From NCBI GenBank assembly GCA_900100835.1, contig FNCM01000004.1, positions 62,001 to 126,000 on the forward strand: a DNA stretch of 64,000 nt, in the 5' to 3' direction. The position numbers were made by a program, and so were the translations under genes. The stretch's first letter is position 1. The number at the start of each line of letters is the position of its first letter. Below, one piece after another: positions 24,663 to 34,757 of the stretch. This DNA comes from Selenomonas sp. WCT3. GTDB taxonomy: Bacteria; Bacillota; Negativicutes; Selenomonadales; Selenomonadaceae. The notes under the pieces are model-generated. The model did no database searches and had not been told where the DNA came from. It saw only the letters and a list, made by a program, of their open reading frames with translations.

Positions 24663-26459
24663 ATGCAGAACAAAAATATCCGCAATTTCTCGATTATTGC
24701 TCATATCGACCATGGCAAATCGACGATTGCGGATCGTTTGATTGAATATACTGGAACCCTTACGAAGCGCGAAATGGAGGCACAGGTCCTTGACAATATG
24801 GATCTGGAGCGGGAGCGCGGCATTACCATCAAGGCCCAGACGGTTCGCCTTGACTACAAGGGCAAAGACGGTCAGCTGTATCAGTTGAACCTCATTGATA
24901 CCCCGGGCCATGTCGATTTTACCTACGAGGTATCGAGAAGCCTGGCAGCCTGCGAGGGGGCCCTGTTGGTGGTCGACGCTGCCCAAGGCGTTGAGGCTCA
25001 GACCTTGGCCAATGTTTACATGGCCTTGGAGAATGACCTGGAGATTGTACCGGTCATCAATAAAATTGACCTTCCCAGCGCGGACCCGGATCGGGTTAAG
25101 GAAGAAATCGAAAACACCATCGGTCTGGATACTTCTAATGCGGTGCTGGCCTCGGCTAAATCCGGCATCGGCATTGAAGAGATTCTCGACTCCATTGTCG
25201 ATTACATACCCGCCCCGGAGGGGGATGAAAATGCTCCGCTGCAGGCCTTGATTTTCGATTCCTTCTTTGATTCCTACAAAGGGGTTATTGCCCATGTCCG
25301 CGTCAAACAGGGCCATATCAAAAAGGGTATGAAGCTAAAGATGATGGCAACGGGCAAGACCTTTGAGGTCACTGATGTAGGCTGTTTCAAACCGCAGCCC
25401 GTCGATGTAGGGCATCTCGATGTGGGAGAAGTAGGTTTTGTCGCCGGCTCCCTCAAGGATGTGCGTGACGTTCAGGTAGGCGATACCATTACCTTTGCCG
25501 ATAATCCGGCGGCAGAACCGTTGCCGGGCTATCGCGGTGTTACGCCGATGGTTTACTGCGGCCTTTATCCGGTGGACAGCTCGGACTATGACAACCTCAA
25601 GGATGCCCTGGAAAAAATGCAGATTAACGATGCAGCGCTGGTATTTGAGCCGGAGACGTCGGTGGCATTGGGCTTCGGTTTCCGCTGTGGCTTCCTGGGC
25701 CTTTTGCACATGGATGTTATTCAGGAACGCTTAGAGCGCGAATATAATTTGAAGCTTATCACCACGGCACCGTCGGTTATCTATCACGTATTCAAGACGG
25801 ATGGCACTAAGGTGGATGTCAGCAATCCATCCGATTTGCCGCCCCAGACGGAAATCGAGCATATCGAAGAACCCTATGTAAAAGCCACGGTCATTGTGCC
25901 CAATGATTTTGTCGGGGCAGTTATGGAGATTTCTCAGGATAAGCGCGGGGAATTTAAGACGATGGATTATCTCGACGAGAACCGCGTCATGATTACCTAT
26001 CACATTCCCCTTAATGAAATCATCTTTGACTATTTCGACCGCTTGAAATCGGCGACTCGCGGCTATGCTTCCCTTGACTATGAATTGGCGGATTATCAGG
26101 AATCGAAACTGGTCAAGGTGGATATCCTTTTAAATGGCGACCCGGTGGATGCGCTGTCGACTATTGTCCATAAGGACCGGGCTGCTGGCCGCGGCCGTCA
26201 GCTGGCATCGAAGCTTAAGGAAATCATTCCGCAGCAGATGTTTGAAATCCCCATCCAGGCGGCTATTGGCAGCAAGGTTATCGCTCGGGAGAACGTCCGC
26301 GCTCGCCGCAAGGACGTCCTGGCCAAGTGCTATGGCGGCGATATTTCCCGCAAGCGCAAACTGTTGGAAAAACAGAAAGAAGGCAAAAAGCGCATGAAGG
26401 CAGTGGGCAGTGTGGAAGTGCCTCAGGAAGCGTTTATGGCCATCTTGAAGATTGATTAA
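24663..26459 (+). CDS. lepA: Elongation factor 4 (ribosome back-translocase)
   Basis: 598 residues, full LepA/EF4. G domain: AHIDHGKST (about 12-20), [11 protein letters not shown] and NKIDLP; then the LepA-specific domains with GGSLKD-type core [27 protein letters not shown] and the LepA C-terminal [22 protein letters not shown]. It is a translational GTPase that acts on stalled or mistranslocated ribosomes. ATG at 24663 chosen: GAAAGGA lies 9 bases before it and homologues begin near there. hemW starts 12 bases after its stop, as in many Firmicutes, so the two form an operon. Confidence 0.97.
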   Translation: MQNKNIRNFSIIAHIDHGKSTIADRLIEYTGTLTKREMEAQVLDNMDLERERGITIKAQTVRLDYKGKDGQLYQLNLIDTPGHVDFTYEVSRSLAACEGALLVVDAAQGVEAQTLANVYMALENDLEIVPVINKIDLPSADPDRVKEEIENTIGLDTSNAVLASAKSGIGIEEILDSIVDYIPAPEGDENAPLQALIFDSFFDSYKGVIAHVRVKQGHIKKGMKLKMMATGKTFEVTDVGCFKPQPVDVGHLDVGEVGFVAGSLKDVRDVQVGDTITFADNPAAEPLPGYRGVTPMVYCGLYPVDSSDYDNLKDALEKMQINDAALVFEPETSVALGFGFRCGFLGLLHMDVIQERLEREYNLKLITTAPSVIYHVFKTDGTKVDVSNPSDLPPQTEIEHIEEPYVKATVIVPNDFVGAVMEISQDKRGEFKTMDYLDENRVMITYHIPLNEIIFDYFDRLKSATRGYASLDYELADYQESKLVKVDILLNGDPVDALSTIVHKDRAAGRGRQLASKLKEIIPQQMFEIPIQAAIGSKVIARENVRARRKDVLAKCYGGDISRKRKLLEKQKEGKKRMKAVGSVEVPQEAFMAILKID

Positions 26460-26471
26460 CGGAGAAAATAA

Positions 26472-27638
26472 ATGGATGCAAAACAATGGGGCGTATACGT
26501 CCACATTCCCTTTTGCCGCCAGAAGTGCTTCTATTGTGACTTTCCCTCCTTTGCGGGGCGGGAACGTTACTGGGAAGACTATACAGGAGCCCTGTGCCGG
26601 GAAATTGCGGTGCGGGGCTCTTATTATCGGCAGCTTTGGGGAAGACCGGCCACAATTTATCTCGGGGGTGGAACGCCATCGGTGCTGCCGGCAAAACTAA
26701 TGGCTCAGCTGTTGACAAAACTCCGGCAGGTTTTTTTGGCGGATGACAAGGCCGAGGAATTTACCGTGGAATGCAATCCGGGAACGGTAGATGAGGCTTA
26801 TTTGGCGATGCTTTGGGAACAGGGAGTAAACCGCCTTTCCTTTGGGGTGCAGAGTTTCGATGATGAACTGCTGAGGCGAATCGGCCGCATTCACAGCGGC
26901 CAACAGGCTGCAGAAGCCGTGGAAATGGCGAAGAAAGCTGGCTTTACCAATCTGAGTCTTGACTTGATGTACGGGTTGCCAGGGCAGACTTTGGCACAGC
27001 TCCAAGCAAGTGTCAAGCAGGCCTTGGCTCTTTCGCCGAAGCATATTTCGATTTACGGGCTTCAGCTCGAAGAAGGCACGGCCTTTTATCGGATGCAGGA
27101 GTTGGGAAAACTCAACCTGCCGGAGGATGAAGTTGCGGAGGCTATGTACGACTATATGACGGAATATTTGCCGTCACAGGGCTATGAGCGCTACGAGATT
27201 TCGAATTTTGCGCAGCCGGGATTTGCGAGCCGTCATAATCTGAGTTATTGGCAGGACGTGCCTTATCTGGGCCTGGGCGCGGCGGCCCATTCCTATCTTG
27301 ACGGGCAGCGCTGGGCCGCCTTGGCGGATTTGGACCATTATATGGAGGCGATTAGGGAGAACCGCATTCCGGTGGAACCCGAGGAGCCGGCAACGGCGGC
27401 CATTGCCATGGAGGAATTTTGCTTTTTGGCGTTGCGAACGGCCAGGGGGATAAGCCGGGAAAAATTTCGCCAAAAGTTTGGCAGGGAATTGGATGACCTG
27501 TATGGAACGGTCATGAAAGAACTTTTTGCCAAAAAGCTGCTTGCCGATGATGGCCGCTGTATTTTTTTGACCTCCCAAGGTATGAAGTATGGCAATTTGG
27601 TATTCGAAAAATTTTTGCTGGATGAGCAAGATTTTTGA
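26472..27638 (+). CDS. hemW: Radical SAM heme chaperone HemW
   Basis: 388 residues. Radical SAM cluster motif CRQKCFYCDF (Cys at 15, 19, 22) followed by FPS, with an aromatic in place of the extra Cys of true HemN, supports HemW rather than coproporphyrinogen dehydrogenase. Further family motifs: IYLGGGTPS, VECNPGTV, FGVQSFDDELLRRIGR, LDLMYGLPGQT, YEISNFAQPGFASRHNLSYW. HemW delivers heme to respiratory proteins. Heme synthesis genes are not in the window. It overlaps the next gene's promoter region only slightly (stop at 27638). Confidence 0.95.
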   Translation: MDAKQWGVYVHIPFCRQKCFYCDFPSFAGRERYWEDYTGALCREIAVRGSYYRQLWGRPATIYLGGGTPSVLPAKLMAQLLTKLRQVFLADDKAEEFTVECNPGTVDEAYLAMLWEQGVNRLSFGVQSFDDELLRRIGRIHSGQQAAEAVEMAKKAGFTNLSLDLMYGLPGQTLAQLQASVKQALALSPKHISIYGLQLEEGTAFYRMQELGKLNLPEDEVAEAMYDYMTEYLPSQGYERYEISNFAQPGFASRHNLSYWQDVPYLGLGAAAHSYLDGQRWAALADLDHYMEAIRENRIPVEPEEPATAAIAMEEFCFLALRTARGISREKFRQKFGRELDDLYGTVMKELFAKKLLADDGRCIFLTSQGMKYGNLVFEKFLLDEQDF

Positions 27639-27718
27639 CCTTGGCTAGTGGTTATTCGGGGAAAGTCTGCTATAATAATTTTGTATGTTTAAAATTGGAT
27701 GAGAATCGGGGAGATAGA

Positions 27719-28633
27719 ATGGACAGAAAAATCATTAAGAAATTTGTTTTGTCCGCTTTGATTATCATGGGATGCAGTGCCGTTGGCGGACTTATCTGGG
27801 CAAACAATCAGAACCAGCTGGCACAGCAGGCTGCTATAGCCGAAGAAGCGGAGAAAGAACCCGGCGTGGAATCGGATGCCTATATCCTGGCCAAGGGGGA
27901 TTATTCCAACCTGGAGGAACTCCTTACCGATGTCGACAAACCGGTCTATGACCGCTATACGTTAAAGCAGCGTCAGGAAAAGGGACTGCCGACAATGCTT
28001 CCGCCCCTGACGGTTTATAATAAGGAAAAAGTTGCCTATCTGACCTTTGACGATGGTCCGGATAACAAGAACACCTTGGCTATTTTGGATATTCTCAAGG
28101 CAAATGGGATTCATGGCACTTTTTACGTAACCGGCAAGATGTGCCAGGAGAATCCAACGGTGCTCAAGCGCATCTTTGACGAAGGTCATGCCATTGGCAA
28201 TCACAGCTACGACCATGATTACAAGCGTTTGTATCAGTCCAAGGACAGTTTCCTGGCGGAAATGCAGCAGACGGATGATATTATCTTCAATATCCTTGGG
28301 GTGCGCCCCTTCATCATCCGTGCTCCGGGGGGAACGGTGGGGATGTTTTCGGCAGAATATTATCCAGCCCTCACCGAAGCCGGTTATGTGGAGCATGACT
28401 GGAATGTCAGCTCCGAGGATGCAACGCCGAAACGGCCCAATGCTGCCCGGCAGATTAAATTCGTCGACAGCATGACGAAGGGTGACCTTAAGGATAATAT
28501 GGCATTAGTGCTTATGCATTGCTGCGGTGGCAAGGAAGAAACGGTTAAGGCACTGCAGGGAATTATTGACGTGCTGAAGGCGAAGGGCTATCGTTTCGGC
28601 GTGGTGACACCGATTACGCCACAGCCATGGTAA
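27719..28633 (+). CDS. Membrane-anchored polysaccharide deacetylase (NodB domain)
   Basis: 304 residues. N-terminal hydrophobic anchor about 9-27 (VLSALIIMGCSAVGGLIWA). NodB/CE4 motifs from about residue 110: TFDDGPD (metal Asp and catalytic base region), HSYDH (metal His pair), RAPGG, and a VLMHCCGG segment with the usual His. It removes acetyl groups from GlcNAc/MurNAc-containing polymer, probably peptidoglycan, outside the membrane. The ATG at 27719 has GGGGAGATAGA upstream; a longer reading would begin inside hemW. TATAAT at 27671-27676 is a possible -10 box without a convincing -35. Confidence 0.92.
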   Translation: MDRKIIKKFVLSALIIMGCSAVGGLIWANNQNQLAQQAAIAEEAEKEPGVESDAYILAKGDYSNLEELLTDVDKPVYDRYTLKQRQEKGLPTMLPPLTVYNKEKVAYLTFDDGPDNKNTLAILDILKANGIHGTFYVTGKMCQENPTVLKRIFDEGHAIGNHSYDHDYKRLYQSKDSFLAEMQQTDDIIFNILGVRPFIIRAPGGTVGMFSAEYYPALTEAGYVEHDWNVSSEDATPKRPNAARQIKFVDSMTKGDLKDNMALVLMHCCGGKEETVKALQGIIDVLKAKGYRFGVVTPITPQPW

Positions 28634-28654
28634 GGGGAAAGACAGGAGCAGTCC

Positions 28655-29608
28655 GTGACGTTTAAGCGAATCATTTGTTTTTTTTGTATAATGGTGGTCC
28701 TGGAAGTGGGCAGTATGCTGTCCATTGCCATTTGGATGCATCACGATGAGGGGGCTGCGGTGCAGGCAGAATCTGCCCATGAAAATCGCGATGCCGGGGG
28801 AGAGGAAAAACGCGCCCCCGCGGCCAGGGATGCCGCGGATTTGAACCGCAATATTGCGCGCATATTAGGCGGCGATTCTGGCCGCTATGCCATCTATTTT
28901 TGGCGGCCTGCCGAGGAAGAAGAACCCTTTCTTTATCAGAATCGTCCCATGTCTCCCGCCAGTATGATTAAGGTCTTCATTATGGCCGCGGTTATGCAGG
29001 AGGTGCACGATGGCAGGCTGTCGCTGGAGGAAAAGCTCACCATACAGGAGGCGGATGTGGTGGGAGGTGCCGGGGTGATTACCTGGTACAACATCGGGGA
29101 GTCGCGTTCCATACGGGAGCTGGTCTCCGGGATGATTACGAATAGTGACAACACCGCCACCAATATGCTGATAGACCGTTTGGGCATGGACAAAATCAAT
29201 CGGTATATCCAAGGTCACGGTTATGGCGATACACAGCTAGTTCACAAGATGATGATTGGGAATGGCGGCCGCAAGAATTTTTCCTCCGTGAAGGATTTAG
29301 GGAAATTGTTCAGCCGGCTGTATTATCATCAATTGGTAGGTGATACCGAAGACCGGTTTATGGAACTTGTCCTATCTGGACAGAAGGACAGGGAGTGCTT
29401 CAATGCTGCCCTGCCGGATTTCACCATTGCCCATAAGACTGGCGAAGTCACCGGCCTTTATGATGATGGCGGCATATTCTACGGCCGGCAGGGGGATTTT
29501 GTGCTGGTTATCATGAATGAAGGCTTTACGAGCCGCGGCGATACGATTGACGACATGAAGAAATTGACGCAGTATTTTGCCTCGACCCTCAAGAAGAAAA
29601 AGAAATAG
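28655..29608 (+). CDS. Serine hydrolase of the class A beta-lactamase fold
   Basis: 317 residues. One N-terminal membrane helix (about 6-28), then a low-complexity spacer (about 31-60), then a penicillin-interacting domain with Ser103-x-x-Lys106 (SMIK), Ser164-Asp-Asn166 (SDN) and Lys261-Thr-Gly (KTG). All three active-site motifs of class A beta-lactamases are present. I do not see the Glu166-type omega-loop residue with certainty, so the protein could be a penicillin-binding hydrolase rather than a resistance enzyme. GTG start with AGGAG 6 bases upstream. It follows the deacetylase by 22 bases, suggesting a cell-wall modification unit. Confidence 0.82.
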   Translation: MTFKRIICFFCIMVVLEVGSMLSIAIWMHHDEGAAVQAESAHENRDAGGEEKRAPAARDAADLNRNIARILGGDSGRYAIYFWRPAEEEEPFLYQNRPMSPASMIKVFIMAAVMQEVHDGRLSLEEKLTIQEADVVGGAGVITWYNIGESRSIRELVSGMITNSDNTATNMLIDRLGMDKINRYIQGHGYGDTQLVHKMMIGNGGRKNFSSVKDLGKLFSRLYYHQLVGDTEDRFMELVLSGQKDRECFNAALPDFTIAHKTGEVTGLYDDGGIFYGRQGDFVLVIMNEGFTSRGDTIDDMKKLTQYFASTLKKKKK

Positions 29609-29650
29609 GGGCAGGGACTTACATAAAATGTCCGCTGCCATAGGGGAAGA

Positions 29651-29680
29651 CCCGCTGACGGAAAGAGTCAGCGGGTTTTT
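29651..29680 (+). terminator. Rho-independent terminator before the heat-shock operon
   Basis: CCCGCTGAC (29651-29659) and GTCAGCGGG (29667-29675) with a 7-base loop, followed by TTTTT. Confidence 0.9.
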
Positions 29681-29705
29681 ATATTTGACTTTTTGTCTTT
29701 TAGTG

Positions 29706-29734
29706 TTGACTTTTTGCCTTATTCGCGGTATTAT
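29706..29734 (+). promoter_or_regulatory. Promoter of hrcA-grpE-dnaK-dnaJ
   Basis: TTGACT (29706-29711), 17-bp spacer, TATTAT (29729-29734). Transcription would start near 29741, so CIRCE lies in the 5' UTR. Confidence 0.75.
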
Positions 29735-29750
29735 CTTAATAGATTCGAAG

Positions 29751-29777
29751 TTAGCACTCACTATATAAGAGTGCTAA
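29751..29777. promoter_or_regulatory. CIRCE operator (HrcA binding site)
   Basis: TTAGCACTC (29751-29759), 9-base spacer, GAGTGCTAA (29769-29777): perfect match to the known CIRCE inverted repeat. HrcA binds it as a dimer and represses this operon; heat or misfolded protein load relieves repression through GroEL. Confidence 0.97.
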
Positions 29778-29808
29778 CAGGAAAATAAATACCGAAGGAG
29801 GGATGCTG

Positions 29809-30843
29809 ATGTCCGAACCGATAGATGAGCGCAAACAGCGGGTGTTAAAGGCTGTTATCGACGATTATATCGAAACCGCCGAGCCAGTGGGCTCAAGAAC
29901 CTTGGCTCGGAAGTATGACCTGGGCGTCAGTCCGGCCACCATTCGCAACGAAATGGCGGATCTGGAGATGTTGGGGTATCTTAAGCATCTGCATACCTCC
30001 TCCGGCCGGGTGCCATCATCCAAGGGATACCGTTTCTACGTGGATGGCTTGATTCCGCCGAAGCCAGTCAGCGAGGAAGAAAAGGCGCTGATTGACCGTT
30101 GGTATAATGCTAAAGTTAAGCGGATTGATGAGGTGTTTCAAGAGACGGCTCATATCATATCCCAGGTGACAAAAAACGTATCGCTAGTATTGGCGCCGCA
30201 GTTTACCCAGGCGAAGTTCCGCTGCCTGCAGTTTTTGCCCCTTGATGATTATCGCGTCATCACGGTGCTTATGACGGATGCAGGCTTTATCGAGAACAAG
30301 ATTATTGAAATGCCAAGTGGTGCTACCTTCGAGGATTTCCAGCGAATGGCACGGGTCATCAATGACAATCTTGCCGGGCATACCCTCGATACGATTCATC
30401 ATCATGCCCTATCAGAGATTCGCGATGAAATCTCCGATGAGCCCCTTTACGAGTCGGCCTTAGAGATTATCCATCGGGCTTTGGATACCGGGAAAAAGGA
30501 AAGGCTTTATCTTGGGGGAACGACCCAGATGCTGGACCAGCCGGAATTCCACGACGTGGAAAAGGTCAAGGAAACCCTGATGATGCTCGAAGAGGAAGAG
30601 CTCATAAAAGATATTCTCTATGCCCATATGGGCGATGGCCTAGAGGTCACCATTGGACAGGAAAATGAGGATAAGCATTTCAAGGACAGCAGTATCATTA
30701 CGGCGACTTATCATCTCGATGGGGAACTTTTGGGAACCATTGCGGTATTGGGGCCGACCCGTATGGAATACGCCAAGGCAATGAGCCTGCTGGAGTACAT
30801 GAATTCGAATCTTACCAATGTCATCAAACGCTTTCACTGGTAG
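29809..30843 (+). CDS. hrcA: Heat-inducible transcription repressor HrcA
   Basis: 344 residues. Winged-helix N-terminus (about 1-75) with SPATIRNEMADLEMLGYL and the conserved HTSSGRVPSSKGYRFYVD; central and C-terminal GAF-like and inserted dimerisation regions with VTKNVSLVLAPQFT and IAVLGPTRMEY. It binds the CIRCE just upstream, so it represses its own operon. The ATG at 29809 is preferred to the one at 29803, which abuts AAGGAGGG (29795-29802). First gene of the four-gene heat-shock operon. Confidence 0.97.
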   Translation: MSEPIDERKQRVLKAVIDDYIETAEPVGSRTLARKYDLGVSPATIRNEMADLEMLGYLKHLHTSSGRVPSSKGYRFYVDGLIPPKPVSEEEKALIDRWYNAKVKRIDEVFQETAHIISQVTKNVSLVLAPQFTQAKFRCLQFLPLDDYRVITVLMTDAGFIENKIIEMPSGATFEDFQRMARVINDNLAGHTLDTIHHHALSEIRDEISDEPLYESALEIIHRALDTGKKERLYLGGTTQMLDQPEFHDVEKVKETLMMLEEEELIKDILYAHMGDGLEVTIGQENEDKHFKDSSIITATYHLDGELLGTIAVLGPTRMEYAKAMSLLEYMNSNLTNVIKRFHW

Positions 30844-30894
30844 AACCTGCTGGTGCTTAGCAATAAGATATCCCCTTTGAAAGAGGTGAAGGAA

Positions 30895-31506
30895 TTGCCA
30901 TCATTTATGAAAGATGAATTAAAGAAAAAAGATGAGCAGAAACTTGACGAGATGCAGCAGGAAATCAATGAGGCCAGTGCTGAAGCTGAGGCCGAGGAAG
31001 TTGAAGGTCAGGACGATGCTGAGGTAGCGGAGGCTGCGGAGACGGAAGCTTCCGATGAGGCACAACAGCTTGAAAAGCTCATGGCAGACCTGAAGGAAAA
31101 AGAAGAACGCGTTCTTCGCCTGCAGGCTGATTTTGAGAATTTCCGCCGCCGCACGGCCAAAGAGAAAGAGGAACTTTCGGCCGTCGTAACTCAGGGTATC
31201 CTCAAGGATATGCTGCCGCTTTTGGACAACTTTGAACGTGCTATGGCTGCTGAGGCCAAGGACGGGGAAGCGTTCCAGAAGGGCGTTGAGATGATTTTCA
31301 CGCAGTTTGGTGAAGTGCTCAAAAAGAATGGTTTGGAAAAAATCGAAACCGAGGGTCAGAAATTTGATCCGAATTTCCACCAGGCGGTTATGCGTGTCCA
31401 GAATGAAGAGCTGGAAGATGATGATATCGCTCAGGAACTTCAGAAGGGCTACATGGTTAAGGGACGGGTAATCCGCCCGAGCATGGTTCAGGTTGTAGCC
31501 AACTAA
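30895..31506 (+). CDS. grpE: Nucleotide exchange factor GrpE
   Basis: 203 residues from the TTG at 30895, which has GAGGTG and AAGGA just upstream; the in-frame GTG at 30853 has none. The N-terminal third is an acidic Glu/Ala-rich coil (EASAEAEAEEVEG, EVAEAAETEASDE), followed by the long helix and GrpE core: LLDNFERAM, VEMIFTQFGEVLKKNG, FDPNFHQAVM and a C-terminal MVKGRVIRPSMVQV. GrpE is the ADP-exchange factor and thermosensor for DnaK. The acidic N-terminus is longer than in many species, but such tails are common. Confidence 0.95.
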   Translation: MPSFMKDELKKKDEQKLDEMQQEINEASAEAEAEEVEGQDDAEVAEAAETEASDEAQQLEKLMADLKEKEERVLRLQADFENFRRRTAKEKEELSAVVTQGILKDMLPLLDNFERAMAAEAKDGEAFQKGVEMIFTQFGEVLKKNGLEKIETEGQKFDPNFHQAVMRVQNEELEDDDIAQELQKGYMVKGRVIRPSMVQVVAN

Positions 31507-31568
31507 GGTTGTTTATAAAGTTTTTCTCTATATATTTTGGATAAAGATATTTTTAGGAGGATTTTAAA

Positions 31569-33416
31569 ATGTCTAAAGTAATTGGTATTGACTTAGGTAC
31601 GACCAACTCCGTTGTATCTGTTATGGAAGGCGGCGAGCCGACTGTCATCACGAATCCGGAAGGCAGCCGCATCACCCCGTCTGTTGTCGGTTTCACGAAA
31701 GACGGTCAGCGTCTCGTAGGCCAGTTGGCAAAACGCCAGGCTGTATCCAACCCGGATCGCACGATTGCATCCATTAAACGTCACATGGGTGATTCCAGCT
31801 ACAAAGTAACGGTGGATGGCAAGAGCTACACGCCGCAGGAAATTTCCGCTATGGTTCTGCAGAAGCTCAAGGCTGATGCAGAGGCATATCTCGGTGAAAC
31901 GGTCAGCCAGGCCGTCATCACGGTTCCGGCTTACTTCAACGACAGCCAGCGCCAGGCAACAAAAGACGCTGGTAAGATTGCTGGCCTCGAGGTTCTGCGT
32001 ATCGTCAACGAGCCGACGGCAGCAGCCCTGGCTTATGGTCTGGATAAAGACGATGACGAGACGGTTCTGGTATTTGACCTCGGTGGTGGTACGTTTGATG
32101 TCTCGATTCTCGAACTTTCTGGCGGTACCTTCGAAGTTCTGGCAACCAATGGTGACACCCACCTCGGCGGTGATGACTTCGACCAGGCTATCATGGACTG
32201 GATGGTTGAGGAGTTCAAGAAAGAGAACAACATTGACCTGTCCCAGGACAAGATGGCTGCTCAGCGCCTCAAAGAGGCTGCCGAGAAAGCTAAGATTGAG
32301 CTTTCCAGCATGACCCAGACGAACATCAATCTGCCGTTTATCACGGCTGATGCTACGGGCCCGAAACATCTCGACCTCACGCTGTCCCGTGCTAAGTTCG
32401 ATGAACTCACCAGCAGCCTGGTTGAGCGCACGATGGAGCCGACCCGCAAGGCTATGGCTGATGCTGACCTTTCTGGCAGCGATATCAACAAGATTATCCT
32501 CGTCGGTGGTTCTTCCCGTATCCCGGCTGTTCAGGAAGCTATCCGCAAGTTCCTGGCAAAAGAGCCGTCCAAGGGCGTTAACCCGGATGAGTGCGTATCC
32601 GTTGGTGCTGCTATCCAGGGTGGTATCCTCGTGGGTGAAGTCAAAGATGTACTGCTTCTCGATGTAACGCCGCTTTCCCTTGGTATTGAGACTCTTGGCG
32701 GTGTTTGCACGAAAATCATCGAGCGCAACACGACGATTCCGACCCATAAGAGCCAGGTATTCTCCACGGCTGCCGATAACCAGCCTTCCGTTGATATCCA
32801 CGTCCTTCAGGGTGAGCGTGAGATGGCTGCCGGTAACAAGACGCTGGGCCGCTTTGAGCTCTCCGATATCCCGCCAGCTCCGCGTGGGGTTCCTAAAATC
32901 GAAGTATCCTTCGATATCGATGCCAACGGTATCGTTCACGTATCGGCCAAAGACCTCGGTACGGGCAAAGAGCAGAAAATCACGATTCAGTCCGATGGCG
33001 GTATGAGCAAAGAAGATATCGACCGCATGGTCAAAGAGGCTGAGGCACATGCAGCAGAGGATAAGAAGCAGAAAGAAGCCATCGATGTTAAGAATCAGGC
33101 TGACAGCTTTGTATATCAGGCAGAAAAGACCATTAAGGATCTGGGCGACAAGGCAGATAAAGCACAGATTGCCAAAGTTCAGGAAGGTGTCGATAAGGTA
33201 AAAGAGGCACTCAAGAGCAATGATACGGAAACGATCAAGAAGGCAATGGAAGAGGCTCAGAAACCGCTTTATGAAATGAGTGCTGCTGCTTATCAGCAGG
33301 CTCAGGCTGCTGGCCAGGGAGCTCCGGGTGCAGACCAGGCAGCTCAGGCTGATGCCAAGAACGACGACGATGTTGTTGATGCAGAGTATACGGAAGTCAA
33401 AGACGACAAGAAATAA
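31569..33416 (+). CDS. dnaK: Chaperone DnaK (Hsp70)
   Basis: 615 residues, complete. Signatures: [16 protein letters not shown] at the N-terminus, [16 protein letters not shown], and [15 protein letters not shown] in the ATPase domain; a substrate-binding beta domain with [13 protein letters not shown] and ERNTTIPT; helical lid; and a C-terminal Gln/Ala-rich linker ending YTEVKDDKK. The family's Gram-positive-style deletion in the N-terminal quadrant appears (607-615 residue class). A stem-loop follows before dnaJ. ATG after AGGAGG in the 62-base gap from grpE. Confidence 0.98.
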   Translation: MSKVIGIDLGTTNSVVSVMEGGEPTVITNPEGSRITPSVVGFTKDGQRLVGQLAKRQAVSNPDRTIASIKRHMGDSSYKVTVDGKSYTPQEISAMVLQKLKADAEAYLGETVSQAVITVPAYFNDSQRQATKDAGKIAGLEVLRIVNEPTAAALAYGLDKDDDETVLVFDLGGGTFDVSILELSGGTFEVLATNGDTHLGGDDFDQAIMDWMVEEFKKENNIDLSQDKMAAQRLKEAAEKAKIELSSMTQTNINLPFITADATGPKHLDLTLSRAKFDELTSSLVERTMEPTRKAMADADLSGSDINKIILVGGSSRIPAVQEAIRKFLAKEPSKGVNPDECVSVGAAIQGGILVGEVKDVLLLDVTPLSLGIETLGGVCTKIIERNTTIPTHKSQVFSTAADNQPSVDIHVLQGEREMAAGNKTLGRFELSDIPPAPRGVPKIEVSFDIDANGIVHVSAKDLGTGKEQKITIQSDGGMSKEDIDRMVKEAEAHAAEDKKQKEAIDVKNQADSFVYQAEKTIKDLGDKADKAQIAKVQEGVDKVKEALKSNDTETIKKAMEEAQKPLYEMSAAAYQQAQAAGQGAPGADQAAQADAKNDDDVVDAEYTEVKDDKK

Positions 33417-33436
33417 TTCACGGTTTTGATGGAAGG

Positions 33437-33466
33437 ATTGTTGGGAGCCTGCGGGCTCCCAACAAT
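33437..33466 (+). other. Intercistronic stem-loop between dnaK and dnaJ
   Basis: A 13-bp perfect stem, ATTGTTGGGAGCC (33437-33449) with GGCTCCCAACAAT (33454-33466), loop TGCG. It is followed by TATATTTAAGG, not a T tract, so it is more likely an mRNA processing or stability element or a partial terminator lowering dnaJ relative to dnaK. Confidence 0.65.
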
Positions 33467-33487
33467 TATATTTAAGGATGGTGCAAC

Positions 33488-34642
33488 GTGAGCGAGAAAC
33501 GCGATTACTATGAGGTGCTGGGCGTTGATAAAGGCGCATCGGCAGCTGATATAAAAAAGGCCTACAAAAAAATGGCCCGTAAATATCATCCGGACCTCAA
33601 CCGCGATAATCCGAAAGAAGCTGAGGAGAAATTCAAGGAAGTCAACGAAGCTTATGATGTCTTGAAGGATCCGCAGAAGAAAGCCCAGTACGATCAGTTC
33701 GGTCATGCGGCCTTTGAAGGCGGTATGGGCGGCGGAGGCGGCTTTGGTGGTTTCGGCGGAGGCGGCTTCGGCGGTTTCGGTGGCGGCGGAATGGATGACA
33801 TCTTCGATATGTTCTTTGGCGGCGGTGGACGTCAGCGTTCCCGCGGCCCGCAGCCGGAACGGGGCAGTGACCTGCGCTATGATTTGGAGATTACCTTTGA
33901 AGAAGCAGCCTTTGGCAAAGAGGTGGAACTAAGTATTCCGCGCATGGAAACGTGTGAAGCCTGCCATGGCTCTGGGGCAGCGGCGGGAACCAGCCCGGAA
34001 ACCTGTCCGGACTGTCATGGCACGGGCGTGCGCCAGCAGGTACAGAACACGCCCTTTGGCCGCATGGTTAATCAGACCACCTGCAGCCGTTGTCATGGTA
34101 CCGGCAAGATTGTCAAGAATCCTTGCGGTGAGTGCCATGGTACTGGTAAAAAGAAAGTCCGCAGCAAGATTAAGGTCAATATCCCGAAGGGCATCGACAA
34201 TGGCCAGCGGGTTCGCGTCCGCGGCGGCGGTGAAGCCGGCAAACTCGGCGGTGAGCATGGCGACCTTTACGTATATATCTTTATCAAGCCGCATAAGATT
34301 TACCAGCGCCAGGGTACGGATGTTGTAGTGGAAGTGCCGATTTCCTTTGTTCAGGCAGCTTTGGGAGATAAAATCCAGGTGCCGACCATTGACGGCACGG
34401 TGGAGGTCAAAGTGCCGGCTGGTACCCAGTCGGGCAAAATCCTGCGCCTGCGCGAACGAGGTATTCCCCATCTGCGCGGTACGGGACGTGGTGATGAACA
34501 CGTTGTCATCAAGGTGCTCACGCCTCAGAATCTCAACCAGCGCCAGAAAGAACTTCTCAAAGAGTTCGGCGAAATCAGCGGCGATAAAGTCAATCCGGAA
34601 CAGAAGAGCTTCCTTGATAACCTCAAGAATCTCTTTAAGTAA
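33488..34642 (+). CDS. dnaJ: Chaperone DnaJ (Hsp40)
   Basis: 384 residues, complete class I DnaJ. J domain (1-70) with KYHPDLN, Gly/Phe-rich linker (about 78-105; [10 protein letters not shown]), zinc-binding region with four repeats [24 protein letters not shown] and CGECHGTG, then the C-terminal substrate domains ([23 protein letters not shown]). It stimulates DnaK ATPase and delivers substrates. Start GTG at 33488 preceded by AAGGATGGTGCAA; the usual [12 protein letters not shown] start follows directly. Last gene of the operon. Confidence 0.97.
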   Translation: MSEKRDYYEVLGVDKGASAADIKKAYKKMARKYHPDLNRDNPKEAEEKFKEVNEAYDVLKDPQKKAQYDQFGHAAFEGGMGGGGGFGGFGGGGFGGFGGGGMDDIFDMFFGGGGRQRSRGPQPERGSDLRYDLEITFEEAAFGKEVELSIPRMETCEACHGSGAAAGTSPETCPDCHGTGVRQQVQNTPFGRMVNQTTCSRCHGTGKIVKNPCGECHGTGKKKVRSKIKVNIPKGIDNGQRVRVRGGGEAGKLGGEHGDLYVYIFIKPHKIYQRQGTDVVVEVPISFVQAALGDKIQVPTIDGTVEVKVPAGTQSGKILRLRERGIPHLRGTGRGDEHVVIKVLTPQNLNQRQKELLKEFGEISGDKVNPEQKSFLDNLKNLFK

Positions 34643-34657
34643 TCCAAGAAATTATCA

Positions 34658-34693
34658 AACAAGTGAGAGTGTGACACTCTCACTTGTTTTTTT
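34658..34693 (+). terminator. Rho-independent terminator of the heat-shock operon
   Basis: AACAAGTGAGAGTGT (34658-34672) pairs with ACACTCTCACTTGTT (34674-34688) around a single G, then TTTTT. The 15-bp stem and T tract make it a strong terminator. Confidence 0.9.
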
Positions 34694-34712
34694 CAGCGGA
34701 TAAACGTATAAT
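34684..34712 (+). promoter_or_regulatory. Promoter of prmA-rsmE-mtaB
   Basis: TTGTTT (34684-34689), 17-bp spacer, TATAAT (34707-34712). The -35 box lies in the tail of the dnaJ terminator. Confidence 0.6.
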
Positions 34713-34757
34713 AGATTGTCAACGTATATAGTAGGTACGGCAAAGGAGCGATGTATT

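Noticed and set aside
26472..27638. Oxygen-independent coproporphyrinogen dehydrogenase (HemN)
   Set aside because: The fourth Cys of the HemN CxxxCxxCxC motif is not present (CFYCDF), so HemW is preferred.
30853..30894. Longer GrpE starting at the GTG at 30853
   Set aside because: No ribosome binding site, and the extra residues do not fit the GrpE N-terminus.
31593..33539. Long open frame of 648 codons on the minus strand opposite dnaK
   Set aside because: A shadow of a highly biased gene; no start signals or motifs. The same holds for 10611-12350 opposite the GH13 domain.
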